This document shows positions 22,728 through 32,151 of a stretch of DNA of 35,843 bases, piece by piece. This DNA comes from Armatimonadota bacterium. Lineage in GTDB: Bacteria > Armatimonadota > Hebobacteria > GCA-020354555 > CP070648. The notes under the pieces were generated by a model. The model was not told the DNA's origin. It did not search any database and saw only the letters and a program-made list of their open reading frames with translations. The first letter of the stretch is position 1. Every line of letters begins with the position of its first letter. The stretch is taken from the NCBI GenBank assembly GCA_035527535.1, contig DATLAK010000076.1, positions 1 through 35,843 on the forward strand, written 5' to 3'. Both the position numbers and the translations under genes were made by a program.

Positions 22728-22757
22728 TGGACGTAGTGCAACCGGCAGCGCCCAGTA

Positions 22758-22799
22758 TCCGGCTACAAGCGGTCCGCGCCCCCGGGGGGCGGGCCGCTG
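22758..22799. other. GC-rich hairpin after galT
   Basis: The segment around 22768-22796 folds on itself (GCGGTCCGCGCCCCC with GGGGGGCGGGCCGC). It has no T run, so termination of galT here is only possible, not shown. Confidence 0.35.
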
Positions 22800-22866
22800 C
22801 ATCGCCGCCCGCGGTGGGGGAACGTGAGGGACACTGGCGGGAATTGAGGTGCCAGAGCCCGCAGCC

Positions 22867-23976
22867 ATGAAGGAATCGGAAATCCTGCGAATCATGATCG
22901 TTGATGCGGACAGTTCCAGCCGAGCTCTGCTGGGTGATATCATGCGATCCGCCGGCTACGAGGTGGCGGAGTTCGGCAGCGCGCACGAGTCGCTGCAAGC
23001 GATGAAGCAGGGCGCGTACGACCTGGTCGTCGCTGACGTGCGCCTGCCGGAGATGAACGCCCCCGACTTCCTCGCCGCCCTCGCCGCGTCAGGAGTGGAC
23101 GTGGCGGCGGTGATGATCACCGAGCCGGAGCTGGCCATCGCCGGTATCGAGTGCCTGCGGGCCGGCGCTGTGGACTGCGTCGCCCGGCCGTTCGACCGCG
23201 AGGACCTGCTGCTGCGGATCAGGCGGGCGGTGGAACGACACTGGCTGCTGGAGGAGAACCAAAGATACCGGCAGGAGCTGGAGACGCGGCTGGGCCAGTA
23301 CGCTCATGACACCCGCCGGCTGTTCCTGGGTGCGGTCGAATCCCTCGCCTCGGCGCTGGAGGCCCGCGATCCCCACACGCGAGGTCACTCAGCCCGGGTG
23401 GCGGACCTGGCGGTCGCCATGGCGCTCCCGCTGGGCCTGTCAGATGAGCAGCGCGAGCGACTGCGGGTGGCCGGCCAGTTGCACGACATCGGCAAGATCG
23501 GCATCCCCGACGGCGTCCTCAAGAAGACCGGGCCCCTCACCCGCCGGGAGCGCGCGCAGATCCAGATGCATCCGATCATCGCGGTCGGCATCCTGTCCCC
23601 CGTGCTCGCCGACGCCGAAACCGTCGCCATCATCCGCCACCACCATGAACGAGTTGACGGCGCCGGCTATCCCGACGGCCTCGCCGGCGCCAAGATGCCC
23701 CTGGGAGCGCGCGTGCTCGCCGCCGCCGACGCCTTCGACGCCATGACCAGCGAGCGGCCTTACCGTGCGGCCTACACCCGGGAGCATGCCTTGGACGAGA
23801 TGCGGCGCTGCGCCGGGCTTCAGCTCGACACCGCCGTCGTCAGCGCCTTCCATGTGCTGCTGCAGCGGCGGGAGAACGGCAAGGACCAGGATCCGCCCCC
23901 GGACGCAAGTGCGGGCGGCAAAGGGCCTCCCTCACCCGAGCTGCCCGGCGCCCCGCCCAACCTCGAGATGAGCTGA
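22867..23976 (+). CDS. response regulator with HD-GYP phosphodiesterase domain
   Basis: A 369-residue two-domain protein. The receiver domain (about residues 8-120) has the acidic pair in IVDAD, the phospho-acceptor Asp57 in VVADVRLPEM and a Thr in MITEPE. The usual Lys-Pro is Arg-Pro (VARPF). A coiled linker leads to an HD-GYP domain (about 155-330) with every metal and signature motif: HTRGHSARV, LHDIGKIGIP, HP, HHHERVDGAGYP and ADAFDAM. HD-GYP domains hydrolyse cyclic di-GMP, so this enzyme may lower the ligand of the GEMM riboswitch at 4935. GTG at 22849 is an alternative start; neither has a strong ribosome site. Its 3' end overlaps the convergent tsaD by 45 bases. The sensor kinase is not in the window. 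Confidence 0.9.
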   Translation: MKESEILRIMIVDADSSSRALLGDIMRSAGYEVAEFGSAHESLQAMKQGAYDLVVADVRLPEMNAPDFLAALAASGVDVAAVMITEPELAIAGIECLRAGAVDCVARPFDREDLLLRIRRAVERHWLLEENQRYRQELETRLGQYAHDTRRLFLGAVESLASALEARDPHTRGHSARVADLAVAMALPLGLSDEQRERLRVAGQLHDIGKIGIPDGVLKKTGPLTRRERAQIQMHPIIAVGILSPVLADAETVAIIRHHHERVDGAGYPDGLAGAKMPLGARVLAAADAFDAMTSERPYRAAYTREHALDEMRRCAGLQLDTAVVSAFHVLLQRRENGKDQDPPPDASAGGKGPPSPELPGAPPNLEMS

Positions 23977-25044
23977 GGCATAGGCGTCCAGGTCGAGGCC
24001 CGCGACGTCGCCGCGACAGTATCGGAAATGCCCTGCGGCGGCGACCATCGCCGCGTTGTCAGTGCACAACTCGGGCGGGGGAAAGCCCACCTCCACCCCG
24101 GCCTCGCTCGCGCCTTTGGCCATCAGCGCCCGCAGGCGGCTGTTGTTCGCCACTCCTCCGGCGACCAGCAGGCGCGCGAACCCCAGGCCTTGTGCAGCGG
24201 CAAGGCTCTTCTCGACCAGCGGCTCCACCACTGCCTCCTGGTAGCTGGCCGCCAGGTCCGCGATTGACCGGCGCTGCGGCTCCGGCGTCTCCCGCAGATG
24301 GCGTGCGAGCGCGCTCTTGACGCCGCTGAAGCTGAAGTCCCAGGTGCCCGGCAGCGGCGCTCGGGGGAACCGCACCGCCCCCGCATCGCCCTCGCGCGCC
24401 GCCGCATCAATGGCGGGACCACCCGGGTAGCCCAGGCCGAGCAACCGCGCCCCCTTGTCGAAGGCCTCGCCCGCGGCGTCATCGCGCGTGCGCCCCAGCA
24501 CCTCGAAGTCGCCGTGCCCCCGCACCGCCACCAGGTCGCTGTGCCCGCCCGACACCACCAGGGCAAGGAAAGGGAAAATAGGGACTGGCTCCTGATTTCT
24601 CTGGAAATCGGTGCCTGTCCCCGTTAGGAAATGCGCGTAGATGTGCGCCTCGATGTGGTGCACCGCCACCAGTGGCAGGTCGTGGGCGAAGGCCACCGCC
24701 TTGGCGAAGCACACCCCCACCACCAGCGAACCCACCAGGCCCGGAGCATGGGTGACCGCAACCGCCGCCACCTGCGGCCACGTGATCCCGGCCTGCTCGA
24801 GGGCCTCCTGCGCGACTGCGCCGATGACTTCGACCTGCTTGCGCGAGGCGATCTCCGGCACCACCCCGCCGAAGCGGCGGTGGAAGCGCTCGGAGGAGGC
24901 GACGACGTTGGAGCGGATGTGCCTGCCGCCCTCGACCACCGCCACCCCGGTCTCGTCGCAGCTGGTCTCGATGCCCAGGATCAGTATTGCTTCCGGCCGC
25001 GGATGGCCGGGGATGGACCCTGATCCGCGTTCATCGGCGTTCAT
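23932..25044 (-). CDS. tsaD: tRNA threonylcarbamoyladenosine transferase TsaD
   Basis: A 370-residue ASKHA-fold enzyme, the catalytic subunit that places threonylcarbamoyl on A37 of ANN-reading tRNAs with TsaB and TsaE. Motifs are intact: ILGIETSCDETG, the metal site HHIEAH, VSGGHSD, GGVANNSRLR and CTDNAAM. It is longer than usual (about 335-345) for two reasons. An insert at about residues 140-155 (TGTGTDFQRNQEPVPI), between HFL and FPFLAL, is read from a palindromic repeat. The first 20 or so residues, including the only ATG in frame, come from another repeat at 25022-25053. The core fold should tolerate both: the insert falls in a surface loop that varies among homologues. TsaB and TsaE are not nearby. 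Confidence 0.95.
   Translation of the reverse strand: MNADERGSGSIPGHPRPEAILILGIETSCDETGVAVVEGGRHIRSNVVASSERFHRRFGGVVPEIASRKQVEVIGAVAQEALEQAGITWPQVAAVAVTHAPGLVGSLVVGVCFAKAVAFAHDLPLVAVHHIEAHIYAHFLTGTGTDFQRNQEPVPIFPFLALVVSGGHSDLVAVRGHGDFEVLGRTRDDAAGEAFDKGARLLGLGYPGGPAIDAAAREGDAGAVRFPRAPLPGTWDFSFSGVKSALARHLRETPEPQRRSIADLAASYQEAVVEPLVEKSLAAAQGLGFARLLVAGGVANNSRLRALMAKGASEAGVEVGFPPPELCTDNAAMVAAAGHFRYCRGDVAGLDLDAYASAHLEVGRGAGQLG
24581..24622. repeat. palindromic repeat inserted in frame within tsaD
   Basis: The 42-base imperfect palindrome runs from GGGACTGGCTCCTGATTTC (24581-24599) to GAAATCGGTGCCTGTCCC (24604-24621). The arms pair apart from two A-A/T-T type mismatches and one bulge. It sits in an A-rich frame (GGGAAAATA on one side). 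It resembles dispersed elements of the GGGACAGGCACC type known from many bacteria (recalled, not searched). Confidence 0.75.
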
Positions 25045-25053
25045 CTGCGGCCA
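25022..25053. repeat. short repeat with tandem GCGTTCATC units at the tsaD start
   Basis: Two adjacent units, GCGTTCATCG and GCGTTCATCT, are followed by GCGGCC. On the minus strand this reads GGCCGCAGATGAACGCCGAT and supplies the ATG of tsaD. The pattern resembles a widespread intergenic repeat (recalled, not searched). Confidence 0.55.
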
Positions 25054-25086
25054 ACTCTTTCTCTGGGTCCCTCATGCGGGCAGCGG

Positions 25087-27120
25087 CTAGGTCTGAAGAC
25101 CGCCGTGGCGGCCCGCAGGGCCTGGCCACTTCAGCTCCCAGCGGTGGCCGCGGCCGTCGTCGAAGCCGGCGGCCTTGGCCCGCGCGTACTCCTCGGCGCT
25201 CACCTCCACGCGCGCCGGGCGCTCGATCACCAGCTCCCGCCCTGCGAAGCACGGCTCCAGGTCGGGCAGGTCGAAGTGCCGCAGCACGCCGGGCACGACA
25301 TGGCGGTCGTTGATGTTAGTGTAGTCGTAGAGGCGCGTCTCCACCACCGCGCGCCACGACGGGATCATGTCGCGGCACACCACTCGGCGCACGCGCGGTT
25401 CGACGGCGGCCGCGAGATAGGCGTGCAGCGCCCCCAGCCCGCACCCGATCATGCATAACTCCCGCGCCGGTTGCAGCTCTTGCAGAGCGAACCGGCAACC
25501 ACGCAGCACATCGAACACCCGCGCGCCGACCGAGGACCCGCCCAGGGCGAAGGCGCTGCTGGCCGCGAAGTACTCGTTATCGCGCGATCCATGGCCGTCC
25601 ACCGCGGTCTTGGGGAAAGAGCGCACACCGCCGACGCCGCGCACGTCAATCAGCACCACCTCGTCCCCCGCCGCCAGCAGCCCCAGCAGGTCGTCGCGAT
25701 AGCGTCCGCAGTCATCCGACCCCTGGGGTAGCACCGCCAGCCACCGGCGCGAGGTGGGGGCGGAGGCCCGGGGGCGATAGTGCACCGCCACCACGCAGAT
25801 GCCGGGCTCGGACCAGAACCACCATCCGGTGCCGGGATGCCCCTCCCACTCTCCCTCGATGAATGGCCGCGGCCGGATGAGCGCGTCGAGCGCCGCGGCT
25901 TCGATGCCGAGCACCCGCTGCACGAGTTCGACCAGTTCCCCCGCCTCCCCCGCAGGCCGGGCGCGATGGCGCTCCAGGTATTCGCCATTCAGTTGGAAGA
26001 CGGTCTTCCCAGGGGCCTGCGGCGACCACGCTGCGAGGTCCCGCTCGTCCAGCGCCGGGTCGGCGAGTTCCCCCCGCCAGCGCTCCTCGCCCCCCAGCCA
26101 GCGGGTGAAGAACCGTACCGCGGCCTGCCGCAGCTCCGGTGAGTAGCGATGCTCGTGGCGCCCGATGGCCACGTCGAGGCGCTCCTCTGCGCCTAGCGCG
26201 CGATAAGCCGCGCGCGCCTGCTCGACCGTCTCCAGCGTCGCCTCGATGGGGAAGAAATCGTGCGCCGCCGCCAGCACCCGGCATGGCCGCGGCGCGAAGC
26301 CGGCCAGGAAGTCGGCGTGATTAAAGCCCTCCCCCTGGAGCCCGACATAGATCTGCTCGTGGTCGTGGGTCTGCCCCGTCTCCATGTAGGTCCGCAGATC
26401 GTGGACATACCCGCCGGGCGCCGCGGCCGCCAGCCGCTCGTCGGCCAGCATCATCTGCATGGTCTGGGTGCCGCCCCCGCTGAAGCCGGTGATGCCGATG
26501 CGATCCGCCTGCACCTCCGGCTGCGCGCACAGGGCGTCCAGCGCCCGCCGGGTATGCCCCACGAAGTAGCGCGCGAGGTAGCCCCCGGTCAACATGCATT
26601 GCACCCCGACGTGCATGTGCTCGGAGACACAGCCCTCGGGGATCTCCGGGTACTCCGCCATCCCCCCCTGGCCGGCGGGGTCGAACGCCAGCACCACCAG
26701 CCCGTGGCGGGCGAGGTCCATGCACACCGCCTGGTACTCAGGGTCGCGCCATGCGCTCAGGTAATGACCGGCACAGAAGAGGACACCGGGCGCGGGGGTC
26801 TCCTGCGCTTCGTGTCGCCATACCGCTGCCGGCGTCCAGCGCCCGGGGAAGGTCTCGATCAACAGCTTGCTGATGGTATATGGCCCATGGCGCAGCTCGC
26901 CGAGCGCGCGCATCTCGCCCCCCGGTGGCAGCTCCGGGACCAGGGCGGCGAAGCGCTCGCGCAGCCACCGCTGGTAAGTGACCACCGCCTCGGGCGTCGT
27001 CAGAGCCGCGCGGCGGGCGCGTCCTACGCGGTCCGCCTCCTCAGCTTGCCGCAGCAGCCTGTCGGTCCACTGCCGTGCCACGTCCTGCACCCAACCCAGG
27101 TATCCGGGGCACACGATCAC
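25087..27120 (-). CDS. tandem alpha/beta-hydrolase (acetyl-xylan-esterase-like)
   Basis: A 677-residue protein with two alpha/beta-hydrolase units. The first (about residues 80-350) has the oxyanion region FCAGHY, a nucleophile elbow GFSGGG with Ser214, an acid candidate in AAAHDFFPIE and His in GRHEHRYSPE. It resembles acetyl-xylan esterase and related family-7 carbohydrate esterases. The second (about 440-660) has the expected strand and elbow at MIGCGLGALHAYLAA, but the Ser position is Gly, so it is probably inactive. There is no signal peptide, so it is likely cytoplasmic. The GTG start at 27120 has AGGAGGGAAG upstream. It follows accA on the same strand after a gap of 106 bases. Confidence 0.78.
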   Translation of the reverse strand: MIVCPGYLGWVQDVARQWTDRLLRQAEEADRVGRARRAALTTPEAVVTYQRWLRERFAALVPELPPGGEMRALGELRHGPYTISKLLIETFPGRWTPAAVWRHEAQETPAPGVLFCAGHYLSAWRDPEYQAVCMDLARHGLVVLAFDPAGQGGMAEYPEIPEGCVSEHMHVGVQCMLTGGYLARYFVGHTRRALDALCAQPEVQADRIGITGFSGGGTQTMQMMLADERLAAAAPGGYVHDLRTYMETGQTHDHEQIYVGLQGEGFNHADFLAGFAPRPCRVLAAAHDFFPIEATLETVEQARAAYRALGAEERLDVAIGRHEHRYSPELRQAAVRFFTRWLGGEERWRGELADPALDERDLAAWSPQAPGKTVFQLNGEYLERHRARPAGEAGELVELVQRVLGIEAAALDALIRPRPFIEGEWEGHPGTGWWFWSEPGICVVAVHYRPRASAPTSRRWLAVLPQGSDDCGRYRDDLLGLLAAGDEVVLIDVRGVGGVRSFPKTAVDGHGSRDNEYFAASSAFALGGSSVGARVFDVLRGCRFALQELQPARELCMIGCGLGALHAYLAAAVEPRVRRVVCRDMIPSWRAVVETRLYDYTNINDRHVVPGVLRHFDLPDLEPCFAGRELVIERPARVEVSAEEYARAKAAGFDDGRGHRWELKWPGPAGRHGGLQT

Positions 27121-27206
27121 GTTGCCTTCCCTCCTTGCACCGGGAGACCCCGGCGGGGTGAGTTCGGCGGCGTCCGCTTGGCGCGTCGCCGGGAATCAAA
27201 GCGCGG

Positions 27207-27224
27207 GCGGCGGGGCCGCCGCCG
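27207..27224 (-). terminator. possible terminator after accA
   Basis: On the minus strand GGCGGC-GGCCCC-GCCGCC forms a 6-bp GC stem directly after the accA stop and is followed by CGCGCTTTGATT. The T run is poor, so read-through to the hydrolase gene is possible. Confidence 0.35.
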
Positions 27225-27226
27225 GG

Positions 27227-28264
<1,038 letters not shown>

Positions 28265-28322
28265 CAGCGGCTCCTCCCGCACCCGCGGAGACGTTCGCGT
28301 GTCACCGTGCGCGCACCTCGCA

Positions 28323-29171
28323 TCACAGCATCCACCGCAGCAGCTTGACGATGGTCGGCTGCAGCTCGCGGCGCTGCAGCACCAGGTCGAGCATGCCGTG
28401 GCGCAACTGGAACTCGGCGGTGTGGGTGCCCGGCGGCAGCTTGATCTTGAGGCTCTGCTCGATCACCCGCGGCCCGGCGAAGCCCACCAGCGCCCCCGCC
28501 TCCGCGAGCATGACGTCGCCCAGGGATGCGTAGCTGGCGAGCACCCCCGCGGTAACCGGATCGGTGAGCACCGAGATGTAGGGCAGCCCCGCCTGCGCCA
28601 GGCGCTGGGCGGCGGCGGCGGTCTTCGCCATCTGCATCAGCGACAGCAGCCCCTCGTGCATGCGCGCTCCGCCCGAGCAGCTGAACAGCACCACCGCCAG
28701 CCCCGCCGCGCTCCCGTGCTCGAAGGCGCGCGCCACCTTCTCGCCCAGCACCGAGCCCATGCTCCCCATGATGAAGCGGTGGTCGGAGGCGCCGATGACG
28801 ACCGGTAGGCCCCCCATCGCCGCCTCGCCCCACACGAAGGCGTCGCGCAGGCCCGTCGCCTGCTGCGCCGCCTGCAGGCGTTCATCGTAGCCGGGGAAAT
28901 CCAGGGGGTTGGCCGGGGCAAGCTCGGCATCGTGCTCGCGAAAGCTGTCGGGGTCGGCCATGAGCGCGATGCGCTCGCGCGCGTCCAGGCGCAGGTGGTG
29001 CGCGCAGCTCTTGCATACGAACAGGTCGCGCTCCAGCTCCTTGCGATAGAGCATGGCGGAGCACCCCGGGCACTTCGCCCACAGGCCGTCGGGGACGTCC
29101 TGGCGCTGGGCGCGCGGATCGGGTGGGGTGCGCCCTGGCCCCGTTGCTGGTGGAGATCCTTCGAAAGACAT
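28323..29171 (-). CDS. accD: acetyl-CoA carboxylase carboxyltransferase subunit beta
   Basis: A 282-residue partner of AccA. The N-terminal zinc ribbon is present with Cys34, Cys37, Cys53 and Cys56 (CPGC and CKSC). Core motifs follow: ERIALMADPDSF, FIMGSMGSVLGEK, SCSGGARMHEG and GFAGPRVIEQ. The motif usually read as LTDPTTGGV is LTDPVTAGV here, a change beside the one seen in AccA. The ATG at 29171 is preferred over upstream GTG codons at 29189-29192. It is the first gene of accD-accA and is divergent from pheA, with 69 bases between the two start codons. Confidence 0.96.
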   Translation of the reverse strand: MSFEGSPPATGPGRTPPDPRAQRQDVPDGLWAKCPGCSAMLYRKELERDLFVCKSCAHHLRLDARERIALMADPDSFREHDAELAPANPLDFPGYDERLQAAQQATGLRDAFVWGEAAMGGLPVVIGASDHRFIMGSMGSVLGEKVARAFEHGSAAGLAVVLFSCSGGARMHEGLLSLMQMAKTAAAAQRLAQAGLPYISVLTDPVTAGVLASYASLGDVMLAEAGALVGFAGPRVIEQSLKIKLPPGTHTAEFQLRHGMLDLVLQRRELQPTIVKLLRWML

Positions 29172-29182
29172 AGACCCCTGCC

Positions 29183-29216
29183 TTGACACCACCCGCCGCC
29201 CTGCGCTAGCTTAATA
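29183..29216 (+). promoter_or_regulatory. candidate pheA promoter
   Basis: A perfect TTGACA (29183-29188) faces pheA. The AT-rich block TAGCTTAATA follows at 29207-29216; TAGCTT at an 18-base spacer is the formal -10, with only three matches. The whole element is in the accD-pheA gap and would put the start of RNA about 20 bases before the ATG. Confidence 0.4.
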
Positions 29217-29240
29217 CCATCTCAGGCGCGGGAGCACGTC

Positions 29241-30305
29241 ATGACCATCGAGCGGGAACGCGCGGCCATAGACCAGATAGACGAGCAGATCCTGGCGCTG
29301 CTCAACCAGCGAGCCCAGCTCGCCCTCAAGATCGGGCGCGCCAAGCGCCGCCGCGCGCGCGCCGAGTTCGATCCGGCGCGCGAGCGCCAGATCTTCGACC
29401 GCCTGATCGCGGCCAACCGGGGACCCCTGCCCGAGGAGGGCCTGCTCAGCATCTATCGCGAGATCATCGCCGTCCACCGCGACCTGGAGATGCCGGCGTC
29501 GGTGGCCTATTTTGGTCCGGCGGGCACTTTCACCCACATGGCCGCGCTGCGCAAGTTCGGCGCGCGGGCGGCGGCGGTTCCCGTCGAGTCCATCGCCGAT
29601 GTCTTCACCCAAGTCGAGAAAAGCCTCACCCGCTTCGGCGTCGTGCCGATGGAGAACTCGACCGAAGGCGTGGTCAGCGACACCCTCGATATGTTCGTCG
29701 AGTCCTCGCTCGCCATCTGCGCGGAGATTTACCTGGACGTGGATCATTACCTGCTGGCTCGCTGTCCGCCCGAGGAGGTTACGCGAATCTACTCGATGCG
29801 TCAAGCCCTGGCGCAGTGCCGGGTCTGGATCAAGACCAACCTTCCGCGCGCCGAGCTGCAAGAGGTCGCCTCCACCGCGCGCGCCGCCCAGCTCGCCGCC
29901 GACGAGGCCGGCGCCGCCGCCATCGCCCCCAGCCTCGCCGCCGGTCTCTACGGCCTCGAGATCATCGGCGAGAAGGTCCAGGACTCGCCCCACAACCGCA
30001 CCCGCTTCCTGGTGGTCGGGCGCCACGGCGAGTCCCGGCCCAGCGGCCGCGACAAGACTTCCCTCATGTTCGCCGTCCACCACCGGGCGGGCGCCCTCTA
30101 CCACGCGCTGGCGGTGCTCGACAAGTACGACGTCAACATGACCATGATCGAGTCGCGTCCCACCAAGAAGACCCCGTGGGAGTACATCTTCTTCGTGGAT
30201 GTCCAGGGGCACGCCAGCGAGGCGCCCGTCGCCCGCGCCATCGAGCAGTTGGCCGCGGAAGCTTTCTTCGTGCGCGTGTTGGGGTCCTATCCCGAGGCGG
30301 AATAG
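29241..30305 (+). CDS. pheA: bifunctional chorismate mutase/prephenate dehydratase
   Basis: A 354-residue P-protein that turns chorismate to prephenate and then to phenylpyruvate. Residues about 1-85 are an AroQ chorismate mutase (ERAAIDQIDEQILALLNQRA, KIGRAKRRR). Residues about 92-270 are prephenate dehydratase with YFGPAGTFTHMAA, GVVPMENSTEG and the catalytic NRTRF. Residues about 280-354 are an ACT domain with the Phe-binding motif ESRP, so feedback inhibition by phenylalanine is expected. The usual SHPQALAQC is SMRQALAQC. GGGAG precedes the ATG. It converges on cdd, with 25 bases between the stops. Confidence 0.96.
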   Translation: MTIERERAAIDQIDEQILALLNQRAQLALKIGRAKRRRARAEFDPARERQIFDRLIAANRGPLPEEGLLSIYREIIAVHRDLEMPASVAYFGPAGTFTHMAALRKFGARAAAVPVESIADVFTQVEKSLTRFGVVPMENSTEGVVSDTLDMFVESSLAICAEIYLDVDHYLLARCPPEEVTRIYSMRQALAQCRVWIKTNLPRAELQEVASTARAAQLAADEAGAAAIAPSLAAGLYGLEIIGEKVQDSPHNRTRFLVVGRHGESRPSGRDKTSLMFAVHHRAGALYHALAVLDKYDVNMTMIESRPTKKTPWEYIFFVDVQGHASEAPVARAIEQLAAEAFFVRVLGSYPEAE

Positions 30306-30330
30306 AGGCGCGCTCGCATGCCGCGCGGCG

Positions 30331-30744
30331 TCACCGCTCCTCGCGGTGGGGGCGCAGGTCGGGGGCGAAGGGCAGCGGATAGAGGCTCGCCAGGCTGACC
30401 TCGCGCCACCCGCCGCGGTGCGCCAGGTAGATCGGCAGGTCGGCGGCAAACTCGCGCAGCACCTGCCGGCAAGCGCCGCAGGGCGGCGTCGGGTCGTCGC
30501 TCTCGGCATAGACGGCGAGCGCGCGAAAGCGCCGCTCGCCGCCGGCGACGGCGCAGCCCACCGCTACCCGCTCCGCGCATACCGTCAGCCCCAGCGATGC
30601 GTTCTCGACGTTGCACCCGTCGTAGGTGCGGCCGCTCTCCGCCAGCAGCGCGGCGCCCACGCGAAACCCGGAGTAGGGCGCGTAGGCCCGCGCGCTTGCA
30701 GCGCGGGCCGCGGCCAACAGTTCCTGTGCTTGCCCCTTCGTCAC
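30331..30744 (-). CDS. cdd: cytidine deaminase
   Basis: A 137-residue zinc enzyme converting cytidine or deoxycytidine to uridine forms. Motifs are complete: NVENAS for ribose binding, TVCAERVA with the Zn-ligand Cys and proton-shuttle Glu, and PCGACRQVL with two further Zn ligands. A tetrameric form is expected at this size. It is the last gene of the pgpH-ybeY-dgkA-CBS-CBS-cdd operon, 27 bases after the CBS gene, an order also seen in Firmicutes and some diderms. A small hairpin CACCGC-TCCTC-GCGGTG (30332-30348) overlaps its end. Confidence 0.96.
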   Translation of the reverse strand: MTKGQAQELLAAARAASARAYAPYSGFRVGAALLAESGRTYDGCNVENASLGLTVCAERVAVGCAVAGGERRFRALAVYAESDDPTPPCGACRQVLREFAADLPIYLAHRGGWREVSLASLYPLPFAPDLRPHREER

Positions 30745-30771
30745 GTCGGTTTCATCCTCCGCCGGTGCGGG

Positions 30772-32133
30772 CTATCGCGCGTCGGCGTCTGTTTGCTCCG
30801 CCTGCGCCGGCGGCGGGGACACGCGGGCAACGTGGAGCTTGTGGATGCGCAGGGCGTTGACCTCCTGCACCCGGATCCGCAGCCCCGAATGCTCGAGCTC
30901 CTCGCCGGCCTGGGGGAGATGCCCCATGCGGTCGAGCACGAAGCCGCCGATGGAGTCGAACTCGCCCTCGGGCAGTTCGACGGCGAAGGCTTCCTCCACG
31001 TCATCCACGCTGGCGCGAGCATCAACCACGCCTTCGCCGGCGCCGGTCATGCGGATCTGCTCTTCCTCACGATCATACTCATCCACGATCTCGCCGACGA
31101 TCTCCTCCAGCAGGTCCTCGACCGTGACCAGGCCGGCGGTGCCGCCGTACTCGTCAATGACGATCGCCATGTGCACGCGGCGCAGCTGCATCTCGCGCAG
31201 CAGGTCGGCGAGCTTCTTGTTCTCGGGAACGCAATGGACGGGGCGTGCCACCGCCGCGAGACTGGGCGCGGGGCGCCCCTGCTGGAGTCGGGCGAGCAGG
31301 TCCTTGGCGTAAACGATGCCGCTGATGTGGTCGAGGTCGCCGTCGTAAACGGGGATGCGCGAGTGGCCGTGCTGGGCGATGACGAGCACCGCTTCAGCGG
31401 GCGACGCCTCCTGCGGCAGACATACCATGTCGGTACGCGGCACCATCACCTCGCGCGCGACCTTGTCCGCGAACTCGATCACGCCGTGGATCAGCTCCGC
31501 CTCCTCCTCCTGCACCTCCCCGCCGCGCTCGCCGGCGGTAACGAGCCGCTTGATCTCGTCATCGGAGAAAGCATGCTCCCGCGGGTGCGAGCCGCCGCCG
31601 AGCAGCCTGATGAGAACCCGCGCCATCAGGAACTGGGCGATGCGGTTGAGCACTGACGCCGCCGGCCGCAGCACGCGGTGCAGCAGCGCCACCGCCCGCG
31701 CCACGCGCAGGGCAACGCGGTCCGCCTGGTGCGCGCTGTAGGACTTGGGGGCGATCTCGCAGCAAGTGATCACCAGCGCCAGCGTGACCACCGAGCTCAC
31801 CGGCACCCAGCCCACACCCCACAGTTGAATGGTGAGGGCGGTGACCAGCGAGGAGGTGACCAGAATCGAGAAATTGATGGCGATGACGAGGCTGCCCAGG
31901 ATCTCCTGGCGGCGCTCGACCAGGTCCACCAGGAGCGCCGCGCGGCTATCGCCCTCGGTGGCGAGCTGACGCACGCGCACCTGGTTGACCGATACCAGCG
32001 CCGCCTCCGCCAGGGACACGAATCCCAGCAGCAGCAGCGCCAGGGCGATGACGACCATCTGCACTACCCCCCCCACCCGGAGGTCGGCCCACACCGCCGC
32101 GGTCAACCATATGAAGCTCAATCCGTCGTCCAT
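30772..32133 (-). CDS. CorC/HlyC-type CBS-domain membrane protein (copy 1)
   Basis: A 453-residue protein. The DUF21/CNNM transmembrane domain (about 1-190) contains SLAEAALVSV, LGSLVIAINFSI and the Glu-Ile-Ala-Pro-Lys-Ser of the family. Two CBS domains follow (about 210-340: [41 protein letters not shown]). A CorC_HlyC C-terminal domain is at about 350-435. These proteins are implicated in magnesium or cobalt efflux; the old label hemolysin is misleading. It is a paralogue of the gene 18 bases upstream; the two likely arose by tandem duplication and diverged. Confidence 0.9.
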   Translation of the reverse strand: MDDGLSFIWLTAAVWADLRVGGVVQMVVIALALLLLGFVSLAEAALVSVNQVRVRQLATEGDSRAALLVDLVERRQEILGSLVIAINFSILVTSSLVTALTIQLWGVGWVPVSSVVTLALVITCCEIAPKSYSAHQADRVALRVARAVALLHRVLRPAASVLNRIAQFLMARVLIRLLGGGSHPREHAFSDDEIKRLVTAGERGGEVQEEEAELIHGVIEFADKVAREVMVPRTDMVCLPQEASPAEAVLVIAQHGHSRIPVYDGDLDHISGIVYAKDLLARLQQGRPAPSLAAVARPVHCVPENKKLADLLREMQLRRVHMAIVIDEYGGTAGLVTVEDLLEEIVGEIVDEYDREEEQIRMTGAGEGVVDARASVDDVEEAFAVELPEGEFDSIGGFVLDRMGHLPQAGEELEHSGLRIRVQEVNALRIHKLHVARVSPPPAQAEQTDADAR

Positions 32134-32151
32134 GGCCAGTGCCGGTCGGTG

